From Hymenopus coronatus (Eukaryota; Arthropoda; Insecta; Mantodea; Hymenopodidae), in assembly GCA_030762935.1 (NCBI GenBank), contig CM060882.1:24061001-24125000 (forward strand): 64,000 nucleotides of DNA, read 5' to 3'. The notes beneath the pieces are model-generated. The model was not told the origin of the DNA, searched no databases, and saw only the letters and a program-made list of their open reading frames with translations. Shown here piece by piece: positions 10,203 through 19,659 of the stretch (its first letter is position 1; each line of letters begins with the position of its first letter). The position numbers and the translations under genes were made by a program.

Positions 10203-10418
10203 CTATCGAAACGCTGTTTGATTCAAATCAGTACTTGATAAATTTCTTCTTGATCGTCGAAAATTATCTAATTGTTGATCTCTGAGGTTTGCTCGCATTG
10301 CCAACCGAGCCGTTTCACGGGCTGCCTCGCTTTGCTCTTGTGATTGAGAAGCACGAAGTCGAGCCGCGGCGCTCCTCACGTGCAACTTCTTGTTCTTCTT
10401 CAGTCCTTTCATTCGCAA
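10203..10418 (-). pseudogene. Helitron N-terminal Arg/Ala-rich segment
   Basis: This 71-residue minus ORF is rich in Arg, Ala, Gln and Glu (RSAAARLRASQSQEQSEAAR, then ARLAMRANLRDQ). Such low-complexity basic segments precede the Rep domain in many Helitron proteins. Its position just upstream of the helicase remnant, with the intervening domains missing, fits an internally deleted element. Assignment rests on composition and context, not on a catalytic motif. Confidence 0.55.
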
Positions 10419-10779
10419 TGCTTCGAATCCTAATTGCAGTACGGCTTTGTCAGGAAAGATTCGATCGTCTTGGTCGCGGCATTGTTGATGATAATATCAG
10501 CACAATAAGCTAATAGAAACTCGAAACAAACACATCAACCGGTCAACTTCAAAATTTCTAATTGTCAAATTTTCAACCATACTTGACCATAGACAACATT
10601 ACGTTTAGCTGTCAGCTGCGTTTTGTTATTCCGTGTCAGTTGCGTTTTGTTATACAATTTTTAACAAATGAACAGCTAGACTGATGTTTTGACTGATAAA
10701 TTTTTCATTTTTCTGTCTGTTGCGTTTTGTTATACCACGTTTTATGTCACGTCCCACGGAAACGGGATAAAAAGTATCC

Positions 10780-10843
10780 TTTTTTTTGCTAGTATTTAGC
10801 GCCCAATTTAACTACTTATGGCACCGCAGGCGGTGACACTGAT
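10780..10843 (-). mobile_element. short poly(A)-tailed module, second copy
   Basis: It matches the module at 3733-3810 (TAGCGCCCAATTTAACTACT, then GGCACCGCAGGCGGTGACAC) with a T run at its left. Flanks GATAAAAAGTATCC (10766-10779) and GATATAAAAAATCC (10844-10857) look like a diverged 14-bp target duplication. Removing one flank and the module restores the Helitron phrase AAAAAGTATCC-TATGTCCATC. Confidence 0.55.
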
Positions 10844-11300
10844 GATATAAAAAATCCTATGTCCATCTCCTGGTTCTAAGCTACCTCCCCACCGATTTTC
10901 AGCCAAATCGGTTCAGCCGTTCTTGAGCTATAAATAGTGTAACTAACACGATTTTCTTTTATATATATTACATTTAATTATGGCATTTTAATCAAAATCG
11001 TTAGATCCATGTTTAGGAAATCAACATTTTTCAAAAAATATTCCATATAAAGGATAGCTTGTGTGTGTGTGGGGGGGGGTATTTTCCTGAAAATCTTCTT
11101 GTCGCATCCTTAGAAGATGCCAAACTTAAATACTAAGTTTGGTATTTAACGGACTTTCTGTTTTTAGTTATGTTGTCCACAAACACACACGTGGGCGTTT
11201 TTCTAAAAATGTTTTTTTTTTTCAAAAGTCAGGGGTCCTCAAAACATGTATTTCCGATTATGCACATTTTATGTACGTGCTAGAGTAAAGTAAAAACAAA

Positions 11301-12082
11301 TCACGGTTCATAAGTACTCTCCTAGCACTGTTCATTACTGTATAATCAAGAATAGCGTCTTTTGAAGAACGCTGGTGAATTAGACGGTTAGTTTCCATTT
11401 TGTTTACAGTCTAAGATGTTGACAAGAGAACTGCTCTGTTATTGGAAGGTGAGGGACAAGGTCCACCTCTTTTGGCAAAACTGTTGCAGAGGCCCGATGA
11501 TTAGTATACATGCATCTTATCGGCAGTAGACACTGATATTGTGGTGAAGAGTTTGGTATTCAAATGCAGACCTATGAAAGGAATTAATTCCATCACTTGA
11601 AGGTAATAAGTTATAAACGTTGAAGATAGAATAATAGTATATCATAAGCTATTTAAGCACATAACGTAGACTGGAAGTTTTATTTATAATTACTTGATTT
11701 CGTGGAGTTCGCAAAATCAGTGGGGTCAGGAGTGCAGTGTGAAATAATTCTCCATTCTTGTGTAAGCCTATAAAACGTAACGAATATATAAAATTGAAAC
11801 CTGTGCGCTGTAATTGTGCATTTTGTGTGGATGTAGAAGAAACAAATGCAACAAGTTATTTATCTATTTTTGAATAAAAATTAACACTTTGCTGACATAG
11901 CATTCGACAATGTAAGAGGTTTTAGTTTCTTCGATTCTTCGAAGAAATATGCAAGAGTAACATTTTCTTCATATTCATGTACATTTTCTTCAAACACTAC
12001 CTTTACCTTTTGAAATTACCATATTGCGATTTATAAATATATATCTTTCTACTTTTTAGGTTACAAATTTTCTATAGCAAGG
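11301..12082. other. unassigned spacer
   Basis: No gene, RNA or recognisable repeat. Composition is AT-rich and ORFs are short. Confidence 0.4.
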
Positions 12083-12225
12083 TCTACTATTACTTCTCAC
12101 CCGGAGGTGCAGGGTTCGATTCACGACTGGGATGGGCAATATTTCTTGAACAGAAATCATTCCCTAACCCCCACAGAGTCTGGAAGTCTGTATGTGAGAG
12201 TGAATGTGCACGTGTTTAAAGAAAA
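12083..12225 (+). mobile_element. tRNA-headed SINE (family 4), decayed
   Basis: A B-box-like GGTTCGATTC lies at 12113-12122 after CACCCGGAGGTGCA. Downstream are ATTCCCTAACCCCCACAGAG and TCTGGAAGTCTGTATGTG. A similar order (B-box-like GGATTTGATCC, then CACAAGAGTCTAGAAGTGTG) occurs at 52760-52930. It abuts the start of a CTCTACA copy at 12226. Confidence 0.5.
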
Positions 12226-13078
12226 AGAAAATTATTTTAAAAATCTGTGTTCCATTGACATGACTTTCTCTACCTGTTTTGCAAACAAGCTTTTTTCACA
12301 AAAGAATACTTATTCCTTTATCTGCATTATGCTAATCAAGATAAACTTCAGCAGAAGTGGTCTTATATTACTTGCTTCCTTGAAAGCAGAAGCGAAACAA
12401 GAGAATATACTAGATCAATCTTTTAAAAGCAAGTCTTATGTGAACAATAGAAGTTGTTTTGAATTCCCAGAAAAACAAAACAGGTGAAACGAAAGGTGAC
12501 CCCGTCTGAGAAGATATCTTAGTTTAAAATTGAAACTAATAAGAAAGAATATCTCGGAAACGGTCAACTCTACAACAAACATTTATATGACATAAATTGT
12601 GTATTTTAACGAGATCTACATTTTTTGTACAGTACGTTTTTGTCTATTTCTTATGATTTAGCACTTATACAAAATTCATTAAAATGCATACAAAATGAAC
12701 AGGTCTTCAGAATCTATTCCCAGAAAATTCAAGTTTGGTATTTAACGATCATTTAGTTTTTGATTTACGTTATCCAGACACACACCCAAACTTAACACTC
12801 ACACGAACTTTTTACTAAAATGCTTTGTTTTAGTCTCCTCCTAAATACGAAAATTAGAAAAGAATCTTGTCATATTTGGCTTAATTTGTGGTCAAAAGAA
12901 ATGAACAAGGAACTTTATTGATTAATTTTATGATTGAATGATTTATTTAATTTTTTAAAATATATATTTTATAGAAAATTAAACATTTATTTCTTTTGAA
13001 ATATCGACAGCGAATTTTTGGGAGCAATACGATACCTTTTCTATGCATTATTTACATTGTATGTGTAGAGAAAGTAAA
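12226..13078 (+). repeat. CTCTACA repeat, diverged copy
   Basis: It begins AAAAATCTGTGTTCC and GACATGACTTTCTCTACC, keeps GCAGAAGTGGTCTTATATTA and ACGAGATCTACATTTTTTGT, and ends at TTGTATGTGTAGAGAAAGTA. A non-family AT-rich stretch of about 140 bases (12850-12990) is inserted or substituted before the hairpin end. Confidence 0.7.
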
Positions 13079-13544
13079 AATAAATAAATAAATGAAATAA
13101 AACGTTCGAGAATCTCCAGTCAACGTATTATTTAAGTGATATGACCATAGGTGTTAAATGCGGCTATATAAATGGGGGGGGGGGAATCTACCACATCTAT
13201 TTCTGCTGAACTGTAACTGTGTGTTACAAAATCTTCTAAATGACCCATGTGATCTTCATTTATTAAAATAATTAAGCAAAGAATTGTTCTCAGTCCATAG
13301 AAATATAACAGTCATCGTTATTCAACTGTATCTAATGTCCATTTAAACACATATGGCCACGTAAATAATCACTGTTGTATAGGTTCGTAAAAATGCTAAC
13401 TCCTTTCTAATATTTTATTTTAATTTCGCACTCCCAGTGCCGTACAAACCTTGTATGATACACACGTGAACATTTTTTTTTTTTTTTTCATTCTCGTGTG
13501 ACTGAAACTCGGCTACCCTTCGTTTTATAAAATCTACATTTGAT
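13079..13544. other. unassigned spacer with short simple runs
   Basis: No gene seen. (AAAT)n at 13078-13100, G run at 13174-13183 and T run at 13471-13488. Confidence 0.4.
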
Positions 13545-14384
13545 TAAAAATCTAATGTGTTCCATTCAAATGACTTTCTGTACATCTCTGTAACAAATTA
13601 TAGTTAAAAAGCTTATTCTTCCAGCTACTTCATGCTAATAGAGATAAACATTAGTAGAATGTTCCTATTACTTAGTTCCTTATACGTAGAAGGGTACTAA
13701 GAGAGTGTACTAGGCTAAAGTGATAGTCAAATGTTTTAAAAGCTGTCCTTATGCGATTGTCATTGCAAATCACTTCTTTGCTTGGCCAGGAATTGAAACC
13801 AATAGTAAGGAATATCTTGAAAACGGTTACCTCCTCAACAAAAACGCAAAGAACATAAATTGTGTATTTTGACTAGATCTTTATTTTTTGTACAGCAAGT
13901 TTTTGTCTATCTCTTACGGTTTAGCAATTAAGCAAAATTCGGCAAAATTCATCCAAAATAAAGAGGTCTTCAGAGGTTATTCCCCCCCCCCCCCAAATCA
14001 AGATATACATTTTATTTGGAATGTAAATTTCTTTAATATATGGGATTTTAATCAAAATCCAATATAGCCATTTTTAAGAAAATCAACATTTTCGAAAATT
14101 TTTACATATAAAGGATAGTTTGTGGTGGGGGGATTTTCTGTCGTGTCGTATCCTTGGAAGATACTAAACCTAAATACCAAGTTTTATATTTAAGTCTTTT
14201 CGTTTTTGAGTTATGCTTTCCTGCCCCCCCCCACACACGGATCTTTTTGTAAATGCTTTTTTTCGGACTCAAGGGACCCCAAAACATTTATTTCCGGTGA
14301 AATCTCGACATTTAATTATTGGATGCAATACAATACCTTCTCTATCTACTATGTGGATTGTACATGCGGGCTAGAGAAAGTAAA
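13545..14384 (+). repeat. CTCTACA repeat, full copy (first of tandem)
   Basis: Full-length plus copy from AAAAATCTAATGTGTTCC to the hairpin end CTAGAGAAAGTAAAAA. Its last bases are directly fused to the start of the next copy (GTAAAAATCTGATG), giving a clean head-to-tail junction. Internal C runs lie at 13982-13994 and 14225-14231. Confidence 0.83.
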
Positions 14385-15001
14385 AATCTGATGTATTCCA
14401 GTCACATGGATTTCTCTACATCTCTGTAACACATTATTGTTAAAAAACTTATTCTTATATCTAGATAAACATAAGTAGAAATGCTTCCTTGTAAGTAGGA
14501 GGTAAATAATGGAATACACTAGGCTAAACGATAGTCAAATATTTTAAAAGCTGGTTGCCATGTAGATGAAACTCGTTTCTTTGTATTGCCAGGAGTTGAC
14601 AAATTACCGTATGTGAAAAGTTAAAACTGAAACCCATAAAAAGGAATATTTAAAAAATGATCAACTCCACGAAAAAAATGTGTATGACATAAATTGTGTG
14701 TTTCAACGAGATCTACATATTCTGTGTAGTAATTTTTTTTTTGTCTCTTACGGTTTACTAGTTATGCAAAATCAAGCAAAATTCGTCCCGAATAAAGAGG
14801 CATTAAGAGGCTATTCCCAGAAAATTCAAGATGTACATTTTATTTGTCGTGTAAATATCTTTAATATACGGTATTTTAAACAAAATGTTTATAGCCATTT
14901 TTGAGAAAATCAACATTTTGAAACATTTTTCTATGTAAAGGGTATGGTGTACACACACCCACCCACACACACGGACCTTTATCTAAAAATCTGGGTAAAG
15001 C
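14385..15001 (+). repeat. CTCTACA repeat, truncated copy (second of tandem)
   Basis: It starts ATCTGATGTATTCCAGTCAC and keeps the internal blocks up to CACACGGACCTTTATCTAAAAA, then stops where the MITE at 15004 begins. The hairpin end is missing. A CA-rich microsatellite site lies at 14949-14974. Confidence 0.78.
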
Positions 15002-15003
15002 TA

Positions 15004-15370
15004 TACGACGGTTCCACCACCCATGTACTAACATGCGCGCGGCACGCACACACGCGCTAAGTTGTTCAGATGTGAAAGTTGCCAGATTGCCAAAATTTTG
15101 ACTTCTTCTTGGGAACATTGGGGTTTTAGCTTCACAGATTCATCGTCTATACCCTGTCGCCTTCGGCCGCAACTGCTACACTCCTCAACTTATAGAAAAT
15201 ATCCCTCGACTACGCATTGCGGCTTAGGGCCCTCCACGTTGGGCTACGCTTTGCAGCTTAGGACCCTAAATGTTTATAACAGACCAGTAAGTAATTACAA
15301 TGCGGCTCTAATGACGAAATAACAAAAGTACCCGCGTATAGAAGTAATGCCAAGTGGTGGAACCATTGTA
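15004..15370. mobile_element. 367-bp MITE with TA duplication
   Basis: Flanked by TA at 15002-15003 and 15371-15372. The arms TACGACGGTTCCACCAC (15004-15020) and GTGGTGGAACCATTGTA (15354-15370) are inverted and match at 15 of 17 bases. There is no transposase ORF. TA target and short TIRs suggest a Tc1/mariner-type non-autonomous element. It sits between two CTCTACA copies and is markedly GC-richer than its surroundings, with ACGCA-type and CGCG words. Confidence 0.7.
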
Positions 15371-15375
15371 TACTA

Positions 15376-16065
15376 ATAATAAAATCTGAACCATTCACAT
15401 GACTTTCTCTACATCTCTATAGCAAAGTGTTTAAAAGCATATTCTTCTATCTACTTTATGATAATAGAGATAAGCATTAGCAGAAATTGTCTCAATTAAT
15501 CGCTTTCTTGTATGTAGGAGGAAAATAAGGGAATACACTAGTCTAAAACTATAATAAAATCTTTTAAAAGCCGTTTGCCATGTGTATAAAATCCGTTTCT
15601 ATGCAGGGCAGCGAGTGCAACTTTCAGGGTGAAACAAAAATTGAGTATTTTAAATCTGAAACAAATAACAAGGTATATCTCCGAAATGGTCAGTTCAACG
15701 AACAAAATTATGACATAAATTGTGTATTTTAACGTGATCTACATTTTTTGAGCAGCATGTTTTTGTCTATCTCTTACGGTTCGCCATTTACGCAAAATTC
15801 AGCAAAATCCATTCAGAATAAAGAGGTCTTTATAGGTTATTCCAAGAAAATTCAAGATATACATTTTATTTGCCATGTATATATCTTTAATATGCAGTAT
15901 TTTAATCAAAATCGTTAGAGCCATTTTGAGAATCAACATTTTCGAAATTCGTTCCATGCAAAGGTTAGGTGGAGGGATTTTCCTCAAAATCTTATGGAAG
16001 ATGCTAACCTTATGTACCAAGTTTGGTATTTTATCGACTTTTCGTTTTTGAGTTATCGTGTTCAT

Positions 16066-16126
<61 letters not shown>

Positions 16127-16295
16127 AACACACACACACACACAAACACACACACACGGACCTTTTTCTGAAAATGTTTTTTTTAATACAGGAAACCCTA
16201 AAACGTGTATTTCCGGTGAAATCTCGGTATCGAATTTTTGGGTGGAATGCAATACCTTCTCTATACACTGTACATAGTACGTGTGAAGAACGTAA
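15376..16295 (+). repeat. CTCTACA repeat, full copy (third of tandem)
   Basis: Plus copy from AAAATCTGAACCATTCACAT to GTGTGAAGAACGTAAAAATA. It includes TTTTAACGTGATCTACATTT, GTTTGGTATTTTATCGACTT, a long (CT)n(CA)n microsatellite and ATTTCCGGTGAAATCTCGGT. A 50-base internal fragment of another copy follows at 16296-16346. Confidence 0.83.
16069..16160. repeat. (CT)n(CA)n microsatellite in a CTCTACA copy
   Basis: About 22 CT dinucleotides (16071-16114) are followed by interrupted CA repeats to about 16156. The run sits at the family's conserved microsatellite site, between CGTTTTTGAGTTAT and GGACCTTTTTCTGAAAATG. Confidence 0.92.
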
Positions 16296-16346
16296 AAATA
16301 TAATCAAATCTTCTAAAAGCTGGTTGCCATGTGAATGAAATCGGTT

Positions 16347-16553
16347 GTTACTTTCTCTACACGTACTATGTACATGGTGTATAGAGAAGGTGGTGTATTG
16401 CACTCAAAAATTCGATACCGAGATTTCACCGGAAATACATGTTTTGGGTCCCCCTGAATCCAAAAAAAAAAAATATTTGCAAAAAGGTTGTGGGTGGGTG
16501 GGTGACAGCATCGCCCAAAAATGAAAAGACCGTTTATTACCAAACTTGGTATT
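16347..16553 (-). repeat. CTCTACA repeat, hairpin-end fragment
   Basis: Minus-oriented fragment from ACTTTCTCTACACGTACTAT to ATTACCAAACTTGGTA, facing a plus copy that starts immediately at 16554. Includes an A run at 16461-16472 and GGGTGGGTGGGTG. Confidence 0.75.
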
Positions 16554-17190
16554 CACATGACTTTCTCTTTATCTCTGCAACAAATTATTGTTAAAAAGCT
16601 TATGCTTCTATTTACTTCATACTAATCGAGAAAAATCAGCAGAAATAGTCTTATTACTTGCTTCCTTGTAAGTAGGAGCGAAATAAGGGAGTATCATTAG
16701 TTAAAATGATAGTCAAAAGTTGGTTGCTATATGACTGAAGTTCCTTTGTTTGTATGACTGGAATTGTTAAATTCTTGTATAAGAAAAGTAGTTTTTTAAA
16801 GCTGAAACCAAAAAGCAAGGAGTATCTCAAAAAGGATCAACTCCACGAAAAAAACGCATATAAGATAAATTGTGTGTTTTAAGGTGCTCTATATTTTTTG
16901 TGTTGTAAGTTTTTGTCCATGTCTTACGGTTTAGCAGTCATGTAAAATTCATCAAGAATAAAGTAGTCTTCTGAGCTGTTCCCAGAAAATTCAAGATATA
17001 CATTTTATTTGTCGTCTAAATATCTTTAATATACGAAATTTTAATCAAAATCGTAAAGAGCCATTTTTGAGAAAACCAAAATTTTCGAAAAAAGCTTCAT
17101 GTAAAGGGTAGTTTGGGGTGGGGGATTTTTTTTTAAAATCTTCGTGTCGCATCCCTGGAAGATACCAAACTTAAATACCAACTTAGTATT
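16554..17190 (+). repeat. CTCTACA repeat, arm of a palindrome
   Basis: Plus copy from TCACATGACTTTCTCTTTAT to GATACCAAACTTAAATACC. At about 17190 it meets a minus copy with the same sequence inverted, so the two make a foldback centred on AACTTAGTATTTAAGTT. The hairpin end is missing. Confidence 0.78.
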
Positions 17191-17590
17191 TAAGTTTGGT
17201 ATCTTCCAAGGATGCGACATGAAGATTTTCAAGAAAATCCTCCCACCCCCAACTACCCTTCACATGAAACTTTTTTCGAAAATTTTGATTTTATCGAAAA
17301 TATCGTATATTAAAGATATTTACCTGACAAATAATATGTATATCTTGAATTTTCTGGGAATAGTCTCTGAAGACTATTCTGGGTGAATTTTACGAAATTT
17401 TGCATAACTGCTAAACCGTAAGAAATGAACAAAAACTTACCAGACCAAAAATGTAGAGCACATTAAAACACACAATTTATGAGGAGTTGATCGTTTTTGA
17501 GATATTCCTTGTTACTGATTTCAGCTTTAAAAAAACTTACTTTTCTCATATAGGAATTTGTGAACTTCTGTTGTTTTTCCACACTGACAA
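17191..17590 (-). repeat. CTCTACA repeat, opposite palindrome arm
   Basis: Inverted counterpart of the preceding arm, from TTTAAGTTTGGTATCTTCCA and GGATGCGACATGAAGATTTT to CTTTTCTCATATAGGAATTT. The arms match for roughly 350-400 bases around 17190 with scattered differences. Confidence 0.78.
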
Positions 17591-17754
17591 AGAACATAGT
17601 TGATTCGACACTTTCATCTTCAAACCTAAGTAGTTCTTTACATCTTCTAGAACTTAGATCTTTCCTTTCTCAAAAGCAATTTTGCTAGAAACTGCTTCAA
17701 AGATGTGTTTAGTTGACAAGGATGACTGACCAAACCTTGCAATAAAGCAAGTTT

Positions 17755-18560
17755 TTATTACTTCCTCTAGTCCTTATGTACAATATGCATAGTGGATAGA
17801 GAAGGTATTGCATTCCACCCAAAATTTCACCAGAAATACATCTTTTGAGACCCCCTTAGTCCAACACAAGCATTTTTAGACACACGTGTGACAGCATAGC
17901 TGAAAAATGAAAATTTGGTTAAATACAAACCTTGGTATTTTTCAGTATCTTCAAAAGACGCAACACGAAGATTTTCAAGAAAATCCCCCCCCACCTCCCC
18001 CAGTACCCTTTATATGGAAAATTTTTATTTTCTCAAAAATGGCTGACAATTTTGATTGAAATGTTGAATGTTTAAGATATTTTCATGACAAACAAAATGT
18101 GTATCTGGAATTTTCTGGGCACAGCCTCTGAAGATCCTTCATTCTGGATGACTTTTGTAATCCATACAAGATACATAAAAATTTACTCCATAAAAAATGT
18201 AAATCTCATTAAAACACACAATTTATGTTATATACACTTTTTTATGTAGAGTTAACTGTTTTTGAGATAAAGTTATTAGTTTCAGTTTTAAAGTACTTAA
18301 ACTTTTCTCAAATGGGAGACATCTTTCTTTTCATCTCTTATTTGTTCACTCCTAGCAAGCAAAGAGAATCGCATTTCAGTTGTTTTCACTTAGTGACTGG
18401 TTTTTAAAAGATCTGACTATGACTTAAGCCTAGTGTATTCCCTTATTTCCCTAAGCAAATATTCTGATTAGCATGACGCATATAAAATAATCTTTTATAA
18501 AAGTTTTTAAGGAACAGCTAGAGAAGGTAATGCGAGTGGCACACACATTTTTTTTGTGTA
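17755..18560 (-). repeat. CTCTACA repeat, full diverged copy
   Basis: Minus copy from ATTACTTCCTCTAGTCC to GCTAGAGAAGGTAATGCGAG. It is preceded by 165 unassigned bases (17591-17754). The 285 bases after it (18561-18844) have no gene but contain a loose stem-loop (about 18630-18705) made of AAGTATTTACTTTT-type words, upstream of the first RNF216 exon found. Confidence 0.78.
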
Positions 18561-18844
18561 GAATTATTTGCTTGTACTTTAACACTTTTATAGAGTTGAC
18601 TTGACAGACTTTCTGATTTCCTCGCTTTGCAAGTATTTACTTTTATTCGCTTGAATGGAAGTATTTACTTGTAAAAGTGCAAGTAAAAGCAAATACTTCT
18701 TTTTATTTAGTTCTACCAGTGGATAGATGAATAAAATGAATATCCTTTCTTAGAGTAATTTAACATACATTAATCTGAGAAGTATTTTGTCATATTACTA
18801 AGCTAATTGCTGTCTTGTTATATTCAAATGTTTGAAAATTTCAG

Positions 18845-19370
18845 ATTTTGCACAATGGCATGTGCTATAGCAACAGCTCCATTAGCAGATGCAGAGATAT
18901 TATTGCAACTGTTCCCTGATGCGGATCCAGAATTCATCATTTCAGAGTATGAGAAAATGAAATACAAAGAAGACCAGATAAAGGAGTTTATTATAGAAGC
19001 TATAGAAAGAAGACATTATCCAAAAAAGAAAGACAAAATGAAGCTACAGATCAAAGAATCACTTCATAGGAAATACATGGAAGATTTCAAGATAGAGGAC
19101 TTCTTGAAAGAAATTCCTGATCCTGTGAAATTTTTCTCACAAAAAAATAATGAAACAAAAAAAGTTGAGCAATTATATGCTAAATGGTATTTAGAAAGGA
19201 GATATACAGTTATAAATCTCAAGGATATACTTTACTGCTATAGAAAACATGATTATAACTTAATATCAACTTGCCAGTGTCTTGATCAGTATACAGGAAA
19301 CTTTGAGGAGGAGCGCCAGCACTTTAGTTTTAGCAGGCCACTTGAAGTCCCTGTGGAACTCTTGCAGGAG
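18845..19370 (+). CDS. RNF216: RNF216-like exon A: N-terminal helical region
   Basis: Acceptor-like TTTCAG ends at 18844 and donor GTACTT starts at 19371. The likely start codon is the ATG at 18855 (sequence MACAIATAPLADAEIL). A more distal in-frame ATG at 18807 is less likely because it precedes the acceptor-like site. Residues 10-50 (LADAEILLQLFPDADPEFI, then YEKMKYKEDQIKEFIIEAI) resemble the UBA/CUE-like helical segment upstream of RING1 in RNF216, where a similar FPDVANGFI phrase occurs. Next come IEDFLKEIPDPVKFF and a helical LKDILYCYRKHDYNL segment. 172 codons, ending in phase 0. Confidence 0.85.
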
Positions 19371-19448
19371 GTACTTCTAGTAAAACTATTGTATAAAATT
19401 TGTTATATGCTAGTTACATATTGGTTTCAAGATTTTAATTATTTTCAG

Positions 19449-19529
19449 GTGGCATTCATTGAAAATGAGTGGAAGATAAGAGCATACTTAAAGAACAGGG
19501 AGGAAAGAAAGCAGGAAGCTTTAGCAAAG
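19449..19529 (+). CDS. RNF216: RNF216-like exon B: linker helix
   Basis: Acceptor TTTTCAG ends at 19448 and donor GTGAGA starts at 19530. The 27 codons (VAFIENEWKIRAYLKNREER to KQEALAK) form a charged helix like the segment before RING1 in RNF216. Both ends are phase 0. The 78-bp intron between exons A and B is a multiple of three and has no in-frame stop, so its retention would insert 26 mostly hydrophobic residues without breaking the protein. Confidence 0.82.
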
Positions 19530-19659
19530 GTGAGATTTAATGTTAAAACTGTATTTTCTCTTCAGATTGTTGAAAAGCTTTAATCATATGGCTTTATACA
19601 GTTTAAAGCAACTAATATGCACTAATATGTTAAAATTTGTAAAATTAGCTCTGAAATAC

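Larger units (their letters stand above)
9487..10970 (-). mobile_element. internally deleted Helitron
   Basis: Minus-oriented rolling-circle element. The 5' end (about 10970) reads, on minus, TATATATAAAAGAAAATCGT and then a phrase containing TAACTCAAGAACGGCTGAA-like sequence, as in many insect Helitrons. The 3' end reads GTTCGTCGGGTCAGCATGTAG and stops before a T (9487/9486), near the canonical CTRR|T end but with GTAG. Two coding remnants, a Helitron N-terminal-type segment and the helicase C-terminus, lie only about 100 bases apart, so the Rep/HUH and most of the helicase are deleted. It splits a CTCTACA repeat copy, without target duplication as expected for this class. Confidence 0.78.
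8748..11300 (+). repeat. CTCTACA repeat copy split by two nested insertions
   Basis: One plus-oriented copy in three parts: 8748-9154 (start AAAAAATCTGATGTG), 9401-9486 (TTTACTAGCTATGCAAAAGT to ATGTTTTATTTA) and 10971-11300 (GCATTTTAATCAAAATCGTT to the hairpin end at AGTAAAGTAAAAA). The interruptions are a family-2 SINE and a Helitron. Rejoining the three parts restores the consensus order, so this copy is older than both insertions. Confidence 0.78.

Noticed and set aside
16031..16403. ORFs with Arg-Glu, Ser-Leu or Cys-Val dipeptide repeats
   Set aside because: They are translations of the CT/CA microsatellite on both strands.
17041..17386. Pair of similar ORFs on opposite strands read as a duplicated gene
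   Set aside because: They are the two arms of the CTCTACA foldback; no copy of the family elsewhere conserves the frame.
18807..18854. Upstream in-frame ATG as start of the RNF216-like protein
   Set aside because: It lies before the acceptor-like TTTCAG at 18839-18844; the ATG at 18855 gives a better-supported start, though 5' exons cannot be excluded.
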